A stretch of 64,000 nucleotides of DNA from Clostridium beijerinckii. GTDB lineage: Bacteria > Bacillota > Clostridia > Clostridiales > Clostridiaceae. Positions 54,078-63,493 of this stretch are shown here, piece after piece. The notes under the pieces are model-generated. The model was not told the DNA's origin. It searched no databases and saw nothing but the letters and a program-made list of their open reading frames with translations. The DNA lies in NCBI RefSeq assembly GCF_036699995.1, contig NZ_CP144906.1, forward strand, positions 4,289,001-4,353,000, in the 5' to 3' direction. Position 1 is the stretch's first letter. Each line of letters begins with the position of its first letter. Both the position numbers and the translations under genes were made by a program.

Positions 54078-54750
54078 ATTTTTCTACCTCAAACATGTAT
54101 CCACTTCCTCTTATAGTTTTTATCCAATCTCCTTGTTCCGAAAGTTTAGCCCTTAAAGTTTTTATATGTGTATCTATAGTTCTTATATCACCATCAAAAT
54201 TATATCCCCATACTTTATCCAATATCTGCTCTCTGCTTAGAACTGTATTAGCATTTCCAACTAAATATAGTAAAAGATTATATTCTTTTGGATTTAATTT
54301 AATTTCTTCATCACCAATCACTACCTTATGAGTTCTTTGATATATCCTTAAGTTTCCTACAGCTATTTCGTCTGAGAATTTCTTCTTTACTTTCTTTACG
54401 ATGTTATTCAAACGTGCAACGAATATCTCATAACTAAACGGTTTTCCAATATAATCATCCGCACCTTTTTTAAGCCCTAACACTTCATGTTTTTCATCTC
54501 CTAATGCTGTCAGCATAATTATTGGCACTTCAGATTTTTCTCTTATTTCTTTAAGAACCTCCCATCCATCGTACACTGGCATCATTACATCTAATATGAC
54601 CAAATCAATATCATTATTATTAAAAAACATATTAATAGCTTCTTCCCCATCACACGCTTCTATAGGCATGTACCCTTCTTTTCTTACTATATCACATACT
54701 AAATCACGAAATATATTGTCATCTTCGGCTATAAGAATTTTTATATCCAT
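54064..54750 (-). CDS. OmpR/PhoB-family response regulator
   Basis: A 228-residue regulator. The receiver domain has the acidic pocket E9/D10/D11, phosphoacceptor D54 (VILDVMMP) and the lysine in GKPFSYE (about 104). The C-terminal winged helix has LNPKEYNLLLYLV and VDTHIKTLR-like IDTHIKTLRAKL. A longer frame starts at 54792, but AGAAGGTG fits ATG 54750. It forms an operon with the kinase. Confidence 0.94.
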   Translation of the reverse strand: MDIKILIAEDDNIFRDLVCDIVRKEGYMPIEACDGEEAINMFFNNNDIDLVILDVMMPVYDGWEVLKEIREKSEVPIIMLTALGDEKHEVLGLKKGADDYIGKPFSYEIFVARLNNIVKKVKKKFSDEIAVGNLRIYQRTHKVVIGDEEIKLNPKEYNLLLYLVGNANTVLSREQILDKVWGYNFDGDIRTIDTHIKTLRAKLSEQGDWIKTIRGSGYMFEVEKYENN

Positions 54751-54778
54751 AATATACACCTTCTCTAATGTAAAAATT

Positions 54779-54818
54779 AAAAGCAGGTTCAAGATTTTTA
54801 ATCTATAAACCTGCTTTT
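54779..54818 (-). terminator. Terminator after L,D-transpeptidase gene 1
   Basis: AAAAGCAGGTT and AACCTGCTTTT pair perfectly (11 bp) around an 18-nt loop. On the minus strand AATTTTTAC follows. It separates the transpeptidase from the two-component operon. Confidence 0.8.
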
Positions 54819-54896
54819 ATATTAGCATAACTTTACTTATTTATACTATTTCAATAGTATTACAATTTTATTAACAAATATAAATTAAATAGTACA

Positions 54897-56288
54897 TTAT
54901 TCAGTATATACTATAATTGGAGTTCCCGGCTCAATATTTTCAAATATTGTTTTTGCTAAATTATAAGGTGAATTTACGCATCCATGTGAACCGCTTGTTA
55001 AATATATCTGCTTACCAAACACTCCATTTCTCCAACTAGCATCATGAATACCTACATTTCCATTAAAAGGCATCCAATAATCAACTGGTGAACTATAATC
55101 TTCACCCTTTAATGTCGCATTTTTCTCTTTGTAATTCAGAACATATGTTCCTACTGGTGTACCTGTATTATTACTTACATTTCCTGTAACAACATCATCA
55201 TCAACAACTAGAGCTCCATTTTTATAAAACCATACATGCTGCTTAGTAATATTGACTTCTACATAAGTATTCCCTATATCGTTAGTTCCTTTTACAAATG
55301 CATTTTGTGCATATTTTGGTTCCTTTGTTACATCTTGTCCATTCTTTATAATTTCTATTAAATCTTTTACTTCTTTAGAGTTATCAACAATCCATCCATA
55401 ATTACCGCCACTCACTTGTACTGTTTTTTTTGTTGTTGTAACAAAATCTCTTGTGCTACCAAAAGTATTATAAATGCTAGATATTTTATATACATAATTC
55501 CGAACTTTATCTTCATTGATTGTAACTTGCATATTGTCATCTACTCCAAGCCAGTTATGTATAGTAGATCCATCCAAAACTTCTTTTTTTCCATTTGAAT
55601 CATACGTAATTTTTAATCCTATGTATTTATTAAGTGTATCTCTTGCTGCAGTTACTTCCTCTGACTTTGAAGTATATTTAGGATTTTCATAACAATTGCT
55701 TGAATCTAAATCTATTGATGTCTTCCCATCAAGAATCGCATTAGCTACATTATCATGTAAAGCATCTTTATTTATCTTATTTCCTAAAACTTCATCTACT
55801 ATCTCGTATTCTCCATCTTTATAATTTAAGCTAGCATTTTGTGGTTGGGTTATCTTCTTGTTACTAACACAAGAAAGTTTATTTAGTGTTTGGTTTAATT
55901 GTTCTTCATCATACATAATTATCTGGGATGCTTCAGAATTATTTTTCTTAAAAAATGTACTAGGCCAAGCAAATGAACTTTGGTTATTCTTTAATTCTTT
56001 GATCTTATCAGAATTATATTTTAATCCAATATCACTAGCTTTAATTTGTTCTTTTACATCTCCTCTTTCGTCTAATTCCAATGCATATGATTGCATTTGG
56101 GCAGCTAGCTTTTCTTCTGCTCCCTCAACGGTCTGCCCACCAACATTAACCCCATCAATTACGGTTCCAAAGTGAAAATGATTAATAGAATATAATGACA
56201 TACCTAAATATATAGCACCCAAAGTACAGAGAGAAATTATAACCCCTGGCATAACCTTGTTACTACTTTTATTTCTTCTTTTTCTCAT
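54897..56288 (-). CDS. L,D-transpeptidase with YkuD domain (paralogue 1)
   Basis: A 463-residue wall enzyme. An N-terminal membrane anchor (about 14-32) is followed by a PG_binding_4-type region (40-320) and a C-terminal YkuD domain (about 335-463). The catalytic motif is SHGCVNSPY with C437, and HDASW near 413 precedes it. It should cross-link or modify peptidoglycan between L- and D-centres, outside the membrane. It is clearly paralogous to the protein at 58273-59658: same layout and many shared blocks such as DIGNTYVEVN and GDVVTGNVSNNT. Confidence 0.93.
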   Translation of the reverse strand: MRKRRNKSSNKVMPGVIISLCTLGAIYLGMSLYSINHFHFGTVIDGVNVGGQTVEGAEEKLAAQMQSYALELDERGDVKEQIKASDIGLKYNSDKIKELKNNQSSFAWPSTFFKKNNSEASQIIMYDEEQLNQTLNKLSCVSNKKITQPQNASLNYKDGEYEIVDEVLGNKINKDALHDNVANAILDGKTSIDLDSSNCYENPKYTSKSEEVTAARDTLNKYIGLKITYDSNGKKEVLDGSTIHNWLGVDDNMQVTINEDKVRNYVYKISSIYNTFGSTRDFVTTTKKTVQVSGGNYGWIVDNSKEVKDLIEIIKNGQDVTKEPKYAQNAFVKGTNDIGNTYVEVNITKQHVWFYKNGALVVDDDVVTGNVSNNTGTPVGTYVLNYKEKNATLKGEDYSSPVDYWMPFNGNVGIHDASWRNGVFGKQIYLTSGSHGCVNSPYNLAKTIFENIEPGTPIIVYTE

Positions 56289-56352
56289 TATATCTACTCC
56301 CTTCGCTACTATTATACTAAAAAATCTAAATTATTAATATATAATTTTTCAC

Positions 56353-56401
56353 CAAAAAAAGCCACCATAAATAGAAAATGCATTTCTATTTAAAGGTAGC
56401 T
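56353..56401 (-). terminator. Terminator after the amine oxidase gene
   Basis: On the minus strand AGCTACC.TTTAAATAGAAA pairs with TTTCTATTTA.GGTGGCT around TGCA, followed by seven Ts. This is one of the strongest hairpins in the window. Confidence 0.9.
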
Positions 56402-56406
56402 CACTC

Positions 56407-58140
56407 TCACATACTTTTACAGTACTCTGCTAATTTATTTGCAGCTTTCATTGCAGTACTTACAGAACCCTCTATCCATCCATGCGTTAAAGAAACATGT
56501 TCTCCTGCAAAATATACTCTATCATTATATTCTGGCTTTGCCATCGCATTAGAAAAAAGTTTTTGTTGCCGAGGCATAAAGTAGCAAAATGCTCCATAAA
56601 ATCCTTTTTCTCTATCCCAGTCAACAGTTTTATAATCTTCGACTACATAATCAAGATATCCTCGTGGAAGACCATGGACATCCTCAACTTGCCTTTTAAT
56701 CAATTCAAATCGTGCATTATCGTCTAAGCTTCCTACGCGTATTCCGTCTAAACCTAAATTATATGACGCTAGCAGAACTCCTTGATTATCCTTAGCACTT
56801 CTTTTTCTTCCAACAGAAACATTCATATTATTTTCCGTTTTGCCACCATATCCGGTAATAATATTATGACTAGGATACCATATGGTTTGAATTGGCAAAT
56901 CAGTATTAGATCCTCCACCGATTATCTTCTCATTATCATTTCCTTTTTCCCAAAAACGTTCATTACACATAAAAAGAGTTTTTTGAGATGATGTATAAAA
57001 AACTTCTCTTATTGACTGCATTTTTTCATTGCTAAACATAGGAAATACATTCACATCCCTAAGACTTGAAAAAGGTATTGCACAAACAACGAAGTCGAAA
57101 GTTTGACTATAAAGCTTAGATGACTTCTCTTCCTCGTATTCTAACACTACTTTCTCCTCTATATCATTAATTTTATATATGCTTTTTACTGTCTTTCCAC
57201 TTTCCCAAGATACTTTCCCCAATTCTTCATCTCTAATATTATTATATTCTTTTGGTTTTTTAGACATTAACGAATCATAAAAAGCTAGTGGTAAATTTAC
57301 TGCTCCACCAACAATTTCGTACCTATATGCATAATCTACAGTATATTCCTCAATTAAATTTTCAGAATAACTATTATAATAAAATGAACCTAGAAAAGGC
57401 GCAACTCCCGAAATTAGTTGTATCGCTCCTTCACTTACACCCATCTTTTCAAGTACTTCCCTTATTCCAAGACTACCAACATATTTAATTATATCTGAAT
57501 AATTTTCTTTTACCTCTAATAATTCCTTTCTTATGGAGGGAGGTATTTTAAATAAATTACTTGACAATGCATCTCCAATTATTTTCTGCCATGGAGTATT
57601 TCGCTCCCTCTCAGTCAAGTTAAATTCCGGGTATATATTTTCCATTACACTTTTACCTTGAGGATCATTCCTTGCGCGTTTATGTCGTATATAAAATAAT
57701 GCATTTTTATTATTTTGAATAAATGGTCTTGTTTTTATACCAAAAGTATTAATATAATGCCATGTTGTTTCATGACCTACTGGTGTACGCATAGCACCAA
57801 ATTCACCATAAAGTCTTTTCTCCTCATCAAAATAATAGGTATAGATTCGCCCTCCAATCCGCTTCTCTTCTGTTTCAAAAATAGTAATATCAAAACCTAG
57901 TTTTCTAAGTTCAAAGGCTGAGGCTAAACCTGCAATACCGCCTCCTATTATCCCAACCTTAATGCCTGAACAACTTCCAGGAGGTAAAATTGTTGTAATA
58001 TCTTTTGGTGGACTTAATAATTCAACTATATTATTAAAATCTTCAATACGATTCGCTTCCTCTAAAGTCATCCTTAACATTTCATGCCTTTCTTCATCAG
58101 TTGGATTATCTGGTTGAATAAAATTTGTTTCTCTAGGCAA
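56407..58140 (-). CDS. Flavin-dependent amine/L-amino-acid oxidase family protein
   Basis: A 577-residue FAD enzyme of the monoamine oxidase superfamily, close in layout to L-amino-acid oxidases and tryptophan monooxygenases. The dinucleotide-binding motif is GGGIAG (66-71) with IFETEEKRIGGRI (about 91-103), and the C-terminal FAD-binding motif is YFAGEHVSLTHGWIEGSVSTA (about 546-566; quoted in part: FAGEHVSLTHGWIEGS). It would oxidise an amine or amino acid, normally with oxygen as acceptor, which is unusual in an anaerobe. It lies between two transpeptidase paralogues with terminators on both sides. Confidence 0.88.
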   Translation of the reverse strand: MPRETNFIQPDNPTDEERHEMLRMTLEEANRIEDFNNIVELLSPPKDITTILPPGSCSGIKVGIIGGGIAGLASAFELRKLGFDITIFETEEKRIGGRIYTYYFDEEKRLYGEFGAMRTPVGHETTWHYINTFGIKTRPFIQNNKNALFYIRHKRARNDPQGKSVMENIYPEFNLTERERNTPWQKIIGDALSSNLFKIPPSIRKELLEVKENYSDIIKYVGSLGIREVLEKMGVSEGAIQLISGVAPFLGSFYYNSYSENLIEEYTVDYAYRYEIVGGAVNLPLAFYDSLMSKKPKEYNNIRDEELGKVSWESGKTVKSIYKINDIEEKVVLEYEEEKSSKLYSQTFDFVVCAIPFSSLRDVNVFPMFSNEKMQSIREVFYTSSQKTLFMCNERFWEKGNDNEKIIGGGSNTDLPIQTIWYPSHNIITGYGGKTENNMNVSVGRKRSAKDNQGVLLASYNLGLDGIRVGSLDDNARFELIKRQVEDVHGLPRGYLDYVVEDYKTVDWDREKGFYGAFCYFMPRQQKLFSNAMAKPEYNDRVYFAGEHVSLTHGWIEGSVSTAMKAANKLAEYCKSM

Positions 58141-58198
58141 ATAAAGCCACTCCTTTAAACAAAATCACTATAATTAAATATATTATTCTAGCAACTAC

Positions 58199-58222
58199 AA
58201 AAGACCAGCTAAAAGCTGGTCT
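58199..58222 (-). terminator. Terminator after L,D-transpeptidase gene 2
   Basis: AGACCAGC and GCTGGTCT pair perfectly around a 5-nt loop; TTTG follows on the minus strand, about 50 bp after the stop codon. Confidence 0.8.
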
Positions 58223-58272
58223 AATTTTTAATCTTATTTTATTAAGCTCTAAATTGATGTTTTTATGGAGAT

Positions 58273-59658
58273 TTAATAATAACAAACAACTGGAGTTCCC
58301 TCGTTAATATTATTGAATATAGTATTAGCCAGATAATATGGAGAATTTACGCATCCATGAGAACCATTTGTCAAATAAATTCTTCCTCCAAATACTGATC
58401 TCCAACTTGCATCATGAATTCCTATTCCTCCATTAAAGGGCATCCAAAAATTAACTGGACTGCTATATCCTTGACCTTTTAAAGTAGCATCTCTTTGCTT
58501 GTATTTCAATGAATATACTCCAGTAGGTGTTGAAGTATTATTGCTTACATTTCCTGTAACCACATCACCCTCTACTACTAGAGAACCATTCTTATAAAAC
58601 CATACGTGCTGCTTGCTCATATTTACTTCTACATAAGTATTCCCAATATCATTACTTCCAGGAGACATTGCTGATTGCGTATATTTAGGTTCTTTTGTTA
58701 CAGATTGTCCATCTTTTATACTTGAAATTAATTCTTTTTCTTCATCATTATTATTAATTAACCAACCGTAATCTCCTCCGCTAACTTGTACATTAGTGCC
58801 TAGCGATGTAACAAACTTTCTTGTCTTGCCAACTGTATTGTAATTATCTAATATGCTATTTAGATATTCTTTGATTTTCGGTTCATCAAGTGTAATTTCT
58901 AAATTATTATTTACATTAATCCATTTGTTTATTATAGATCCATCTATCACTTCGGTCTTATCACCAAAATTATAGGTTATTTTAGAGGATATATATTTAT
59001 TAAGGGTATCTTTAGTATTAATAACCTCCTGAGATTTTGAAGTATATTGAGGCTTTTCATAGCAATCCTCCGAATCCAAATCTAATGTTGTTTTCCCGTT
59101 AAGAATTGCATTCACAATACTATCATGTAGTGCCATCTTATCAATTTTATTACCATATACTTCATCAATAATTTTATATCCATCATCTGTATATTCAAAA
59201 CTAGGGTTTTGTGGTTCATTTACGTTATTACTATTAAAACACGAAAGATTATCAATGCTTTTTTTTAGTAACTCATCATCATAAGTAACTACATTTGTTA
59301 TCGCAGAATTATTTGTTCCTAACAATGATATAATCCATTTAAATGGATTTTGCTTATCTTTTAGTTCCTGAACTTTTCCATCTGAATTATACTTAAGATT
59401 TATCTCATTTCCTTTAACTTGTTCTTCATTATTTCCTCTTTCTTTTAATTTCAAAGTATAATTTGCAATTTCATTTGGCATTTCTTCATCTACTTCTTGT
59501 ACAGTCTTACCTGAAACATTAACACAACTAACCGTAGAACCGAAATAAAAGTGGTTCATAAAATAGATTGCCAGCCCCAAATATATGGCAAGTAAAGTAA
59601 AACATGAAACTATAATGCCTATTAAAAGCTTTTTGTGTTTATTTTTCTGTATTTCCAT
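58273..59658 (-). CDS. L,D-transpeptidase with YkuD domain (paralogue 2)
   Basis: A 461-residue homologue of the protein at 54897-56288. It has an N-terminal anchor (about 12-30), a PG_binding_4-type region, and a YkuD domain with SHGCVNSPY (C436). It keeps the catalytic residues, so both copies are expected to be active. The central region has diverged more than the catalytic end, which suggests an old duplication. Cell-wall cross-linking outside the membrane is the likely role. Confidence 0.93.
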   Translation of the reverse strand: MEIQKNKHKKLLIGIIVSCFTLLAIYLGLAIYFMNHFYFGSTVSCVNVSGKTVQEVDEEMPNEIANYTLKLKERGNNEEQVKGNEINLKYNSDGKVQELKDKQNPFKWIISLLGTNNSAITNVVTYDDELLKKSIDNLSCFNSNNVNEPQNPSFEYTDDGYKIIDEVYGNKIDKMALHDSIVNAILNGKTTLDLDSEDCYEKPQYTSKSQEVINTKDTLNKYISSKITYNFGDKTEVIDGSIINKWINVNNNLEITLDEPKIKEYLNSILDNYNTVGKTRKFVTSLGTNVQVSGGDYGWLINNNDEEKELISSIKDGQSVTKEPKYTQSAMSPGSNDIGNTYVEVNMSKQHVWFYKNGSLVVEGDVVTGNVSNNTSTPTGVYSLKYKQRDATLKGQGYSSPVNFWMPFNGGIGIHDASWRSVFGGRIYLTNGSHGCVNSPYYLANTIFNNINEGTPVVCYY

Positions 59659-59863
59659 AATAACGTCTCACCCCGTTATCATTATACAAATGTATGGAAT
59701 AAATAATGTATGCTTTATTTACCCATTTATTTTTCAACAATATCATTTTTTTACAAAACATCCCATATTATCTTACTAGGTACTACTTAATAATCAATGC
59801 GCATAAATTTATTTACAAATTATCTCATACTTTATGAGACATCAAAAAGTTATATTTACTACT

Positions 59864-60337
59864 CTATTCTTTCTTTCTCTTTTTAAAATTTCTGTATCTC
59901 TCTAACACATCTATGTTCTCAGCAAAGAACATATTGAGCATATCTATATTATTAATAGTTTCGCTACTAATAATATGTTCAATCAATTCTGTTTCCTCTA
60001 AAATATCCTGTTCACACTCTAAATATTCCAAAAACTTTTTTACAATATTGTGCCTTTCAAGCAAATATCTTCCTATGTTTATCCCTTCCTCTGTGAGAAT
60101 TATTACTCCATACCTTTCATATTTTATAAGAGATAATTCTCCAAATTTTTTCATCATTTTAGATGCCGATGAATCGCGAACATTCAGCATTTGTGCTATT
60201 TTATTTAGCCGAACTACATTTTCCTCCATGCTACATCTATAGATCATTTCTAAATAATCTTCCATAGAAGGGGTGAGCAATTTTCTTGTTAAATTTATAT
60301 TTTCGTATCCTCTTGCAGTATGAAAATTCTTTTCCAT
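59864..60337 (-). CDS. Second DtxR/MntR-family regulator
   Basis: A roughly 157-residue regulator like that at 10653-11123: the SMEDYLEMIYR block at about 26-36, an HTH (RLNKIAQMLNVRDSSASKMMKKF, about 42-64) and a metal-binding domain with HNIVKKFLEYL and TELIEHIIS. No metal transporter adjoins it. A TTAGCCTAA element shared (as complement) with the mntH control region lies about 80 bp upstream, suggesting related binding sites. ATG 60349 is possible, but ATG 60337 after GGATGGTGA is preferred. Confidence 0.82.
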   Translation of the reverse strand: MEKNFHTARGYENINLTRKLLTPSMEDYLEMIYRCSMEENVVRLNKIAQMLNVRDSSASKMMKKFGELSLIKYERYGVIILTEEGINIGRYLLERHNIVKKFLEYLECEQDILEETELIEHIISSETINNIDMLNMFFAENIDVLERYRNFKKRKKE

Positions 60338-60415
60338 ATTCTTCACCATCCAATTTCACTATATTTGGGGGATTTATATGTTTCCAACAGTTATATCTAA
60401 ATTATTCTATATATG

Positions 60416-60424
60416 TTAGCCTAA
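60416..60424 (-). promoter_or_regulatory. Putative MntR-type half-site upstream of the second regulator gene
   Basis: TTAGCCTAA (complement TTAGGCTAA) lies about 80 bp before the start codon and shares TAGGCTAA with the candidate box at 11238-11253. It is short, so chance cannot be excluded. Confidence 0.3.
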
Positions 60425-60615
60425 AAAAATTTTTCTCTAAACTTGAACTTACTAATAATATACAAGAAGTCAAATTAATATGAATATTAATTTTGTTACC
60501 ATTTAATTAGATTTATAGTTTTTGCTCTTTAGGTTGACATTAATGTTAATAAAACCACAACATTTAATATGATCTAAATATTTAAGACACATATTCCAGG
60601 CTACATAGCTAACCT

Positions 60616-60666
60616 CAAAAAAATTAGGAATGTTATAATTTAAAATATTAAATTATAACATTCCTA
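60616..60666 (-). terminator. Terminator after the HxlR-type gene
   Basis: AGGAATGTTATAATTTAA and TTAAATTATAACATTCCT pair perfectly around a 4-nt loop; on the minus strand AATTTTTTTGAGG follows. It begins 15 bp after the stop codon. Confidence 0.9.
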
Positions 60667-60680
60667 ATATATAATTATAT

Positions 60681-61031
60681 TTAACTTTCTGAAACTTCAG
60701 CCGATTTTATATGATCGATATATTTTTCTCCCCAAATAGATATGCTATCCAAAACCAATTTAAATTCTTTTCCTATATCAGTTAATGAATACTCAACTTT
60801 TGGCGGTACCTGGGGAAAAACCTTACGATTTACCAACCCATACTCCTCTAAACTACGGAGCTGTTTTGTTAATGTAGCTTGCTTTAGTTCAGGCAATAAT
60901 CTTTGTAATTCTCCAAAACGAAGCGTTTTTGTACTTAAATTATGTAAAATTACTATTGCCCATTTACCTGCAATAATTTTTTGTGCTGTTACAAACGGAC
61001 ATTTGCCAAATAAATTATATTCTTCCTCCAT
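60681..61031 (-). CDS. HxlR-family regulator
   Basis: A 116-residue HxlR-type winged-helix protein. CPFVTAQKIIAGKWAIVILHNLS (about 11-33; the CP...GGKW pattern of the family) is followed by the HTH (LRFGELQRLLPELKQATLTKQLRSL, about 37-61) and the wing YSLTDIGKEF. The N-terminal cysteine could respond to aldehydes or oxidants, as in HypR/YodB relatives. It diverges from the flavin-type oxidoreductase gene, its probable target. AGGGGG suits ATG 61031 better than the adjacent ATG. Confidence 0.88.
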   Translation of the reverse strand: MEEEYNLFGKCPFVTAQKIIAGKWAIVILHNLSTKTLRFGELQRLLPELKQATLTKQLRSLEEYGLVNRKVFPQVPPKVEYSLTDIGKEFKLVLDSISIWGEKYIDHIKSAEVSES

Positions 61032-61082
61032 CATGTACCCCCTTAGTATATTTATGATACTATATATTTAAAATAATCCTAC

Positions 61083-61111
61083 TTGAAAAAATTACGGTAA
61101 TAACCTATATT
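61083..61111 (+). promoter_or_regulatory. Promoter of the flavin-type oxidoreductase gene with a palindrome in its spacer
   Basis: TTGAAA (61083-61088), a 17-bp spacer and TATATT (61106-61111). The spacer contains ATTACGGTAAT (61091-61101), a short palindrome where the divergent HxlR protein could bind. Confidence 0.55.
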
Positions 61112-61157
61112 ATGTACAAAGAGATTATAACATATTAAAATTTAAGGAGCAATTAAG

Positions 61158-61553
61158 ATGAATGAAGTATTAGAATTTTTGCTTAATAACCCTACCTTCT
61201 ATATTGCAACTATGGATGGTGATCAACCAAGGGTAAGACCTTTTGGTGCAGTAATGAAATATAAAGATAAATTATATTTCACAACAAACAACACCAAATC
61301 TGTTTTTGAACAATTAGTTGCAAACCCTAAAGCTGAAATTTCCACAACTTCACCTAAAGGTGAATGGATCCGTTTGACTGGAAAAGCAGTTTTTGATTCC
61401 AGCACGGAAGCAAAATCAGCTATGTTAGAATCAGTTCCATCCTTGAAAAAAATGTATAGCTTAGATGATAACATCTTTGAAGTGTTTTATCTAGAAGATG
61501 CCGTTGTAACATTTAATTCTTTTTCTAGCGGACCTAAAACAATTAAACTATAA
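61158..61553 (+). CDS. Pyridoxamine-5'-phosphate-oxidase-like flavin protein
   Basis: A 131-residue split-barrel flavin-binding protein of the PNPOx-like family. NNPTFYIATMDGDQPRVRPFGAVM (about 10-33, conserved block TxxxxxPRVRPFG), YFTTNNTKSVFEQL (about 42) and WIRLTGKAVF (about 78) are typical. It probably binds FMN or F420-like cofactor and acts as a small reductase; the substrate is unknown. It diverges from the HxlR regulator and has AAGGAG before the ATG. Confidence 0.88.
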   Translation: MNEVLEFLLNNPTFYIATMDGDQPRVRPFGAVMKYKDKLYFTTNNTKSVFEQLVANPKAEISTTSPKGEWIRLTGKAVFDSSTEAKSAMLESVPSLKKMYSLDDNIFEVFYLEDAVVTFNSFSSGPKTIKL

Positions 61554-61575
61554 TAATTATTTGTAATAGTCTAAA

Positions 61576-61606
61576 AAAGCTATACTCTTATTTGATGTAT
61601 AGCTTT
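61576..61606. terminator. Bidirectional terminator between convergent genes
   Basis: AAAGCTATAC and GTATAGCTTT pair perfectly (10 bp, 11-nt loop); on the minus strand TTTAG follows and on the plus strand CAATTTT. Confidence 0.75.
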
Positions 61607-61709
61607 CAATTTTATGATTGCCAAAAGACCTAACTAATCTCAATATCCTCTAATTATATTTCACAAATATACATTGATATTTCTATTAATCATTCTGCCA
61701 ATTCATATT

Positions 61710-63413
61710 TTAATGTTCACTTTTATCATAATGAACATGTAGTAATTCTTTAGTCCTATTCTTTAGCACACCTTCATATAAAGATTTAACTACCAGATTT
61801 TCTTCACTTCTTTTAATTTGCGTAACCTTATCAATCTTATATAGTCCTTTTGCCCTTTCATTTTTCTCTTCCATTAATCCAAAAGGTTGCCCCGCTCCAG
61901 CTATACATCCTCCAGGACATGCCATAACTTCTATAAAGTCAAAATGTTCTTCTCCACTCTTAATTTTTTCAATTAGATCTTCTGCATTTCTAAGTCCACT
62001 AATAATGCCTATTCTAATGGATTCATCTTTAACTTGAAGTTCACATATTTTTACTCCTTTCATACCTCGAACACCTATAAATTCTATATCCTTTAACACT
62101 CTTGAAGATTTATCTTTAACAACTTCACGAATAACAGCTTCCGTTACTCCTCCCGTAACGCCAAATATTACTCCTGCCCCTGAGTAAAGAGATAGCGGTA
62201 TATCTGATGCTTCTGCCTCAATTTCATCAAACTGTATACCGATTTCTTTTATCATTGCACATAGTTCTGCTGTAGTAATTACATAATCAACATCCGGAAT
62301 ATTATCACTTATAAATTCTTCTCTAGCTGCTTCTGCTTTTTTAGCTGTGCATGGCATAACTGCTACAGATATTGTTTCTCTATCCTCTAAAGAATCTTTT
62401 TCTTTGAAATATGCCTTAACAACAGCACCAAACATCTCCATTGGTGATTTACAACTAGATACATATGGCAGTAATTCAGGATATTTATTTTCTACATATC
62501 TTATCCATGCTGGACAACAGGAAGTAAATAGTGGAAACTTATTGTCATCAGATTCTAACTTCTTTAAGAATTCTTTTGATTCTTCAATTACCGTTAAATC
62601 AGCACTTAGAGAAGTATCATAAATATTTTCAAAGCCCAATCTTCTCATGGCCGCAACAATTTTCCCCATAACATTTTCACCAGGTTTCATACCGAATTCT
62701 TCACCTAAAGCAACACGCACTGCTGGAGCAACTTGCGCTACAACTCTCTGCTTAGGGTCATATATTGATTTCCAAACATTTTTAATATCACTCTTAACAA
62801 CTATTGCTCCTGTAGGACATACAGTAGCACATTGTCCACAATTCACACAATCTGTCTCTGCAAGGCTTTTCCCAAATGCTGGACTCACCACCATATTCGA
62901 ACCTCTATTGGCAAAATCAATCGCTCCTACGCTTTGTATTTCATTACACATCCTAACACAGTCTCCACATAAAATGCATTTATTAGGATCTCTAATGATT
63001 GATTTAGATGATGTATCTAAATCTTTTTTTCCCTGAATGCTTTTAAATCTAATATCTGTCAAACCAAAGCGTGATGCTAATTTTTGTAGCTTACACTTTC
63101 CATTCTTTTCACATATAGTGCAATCTCTACAATGTGTTGCAAGCAACAATTCTAAAATTACCTTACGATACTTTTGAAGCTTTGGTGTATTAGTTCTAAT
63201 TGACATCGCATCTTTTGGTGGCGTAGAACAAGATGTTAAAATGCTACCTCTTTCATCCTCGACTACACACATTCTGCACGCCCCATAAACTGATAGATCC
63301 GTATAGTAACAAAGAGTAGGTAAATCAATTCCCGCTTTTCTAACTAAGTCCAAGATATTTTTTTCTTTATCAAATTCTACCCTATTGCCATCAATGACCA
63401 TATATTTTGACAT
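61710..63413 (-). CDS. [FeFe] hydrogenase catalytic subunit (HndD/HydA, group A)
   Basis: A 567-residue hydrogenase. An N-terminal 2Fe-2S domain (C35, C46, C49, C62) is followed by a His-Cys3 4Fe-4S site (HCRDCTICEKNGKC, about 93-106), two 4Fe-4S motifs (CILCGDCVRMC and CVNCGQCATVCP, about 140-200) and the H-cluster domain with all three signatures: TSCCPAW, MPCTAKK and ACPGGCIAGAGQP. The layout and the NuoF-like gene just upstream identify the bifurcating, NAD(P)H- and ferredoxin-linked type (HndD/HydA). It makes H2 in the cytoplasm. Confidence 0.96.
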   Translation of the reverse strand: MSKYMVIDGNRVEFDKEKNILDLVRKAGIDLPTLCYYTDLSVYGACRMCVVEDERGSILTSCSTPPKDAMSIRTNTPKLQKYRKVILELLLATHCRDCTICEKNGKCKLQKLASRFGLTDIRFKSIQGKKDLDTSSKSIIRDPNKCILCGDCVRMCNEIQSVGAIDFANRGSNMVVSPAFGKSLAETDCVNCGQCATVCPTGAIVVKSDIKNVWKSIYDPKQRVVAQVAPAVRVALGEEFGMKPGENVMGKIVAAMRRLGFENIYDTSLSADLTVIEESKEFLKKLESDDNKFPLFTSCCPAWIRYVENKYPELLPYVSSCKSPMEMFGAVVKAYFKEKDSLEDRETISVAVMPCTAKKAEAAREEFISDNIPDVDYVITTAELCAMIKEIGIQFDEIEAEASDIPLSLYSGAGVIFGVTGGVTEAVIREVVKDKSSRVLKDIEFIGVRGMKGVKICELQVKDESIRIGIISGLRNAEDLIEKIKSGEEHFDFIEVMACPGGCIAGAGQPFGLMEEKNERAKGLYKIDKVTQIKRSEENLVVKSLYEGVLKNRTKELLHVHYDKSEH

Positions 63414-63493
63414 AGTTTCTTACCATCCTTTCTGTAATTCATAAATTTCATATAATAAATAATAAAAAGAAAATAATATTATCGAAGAAATAT

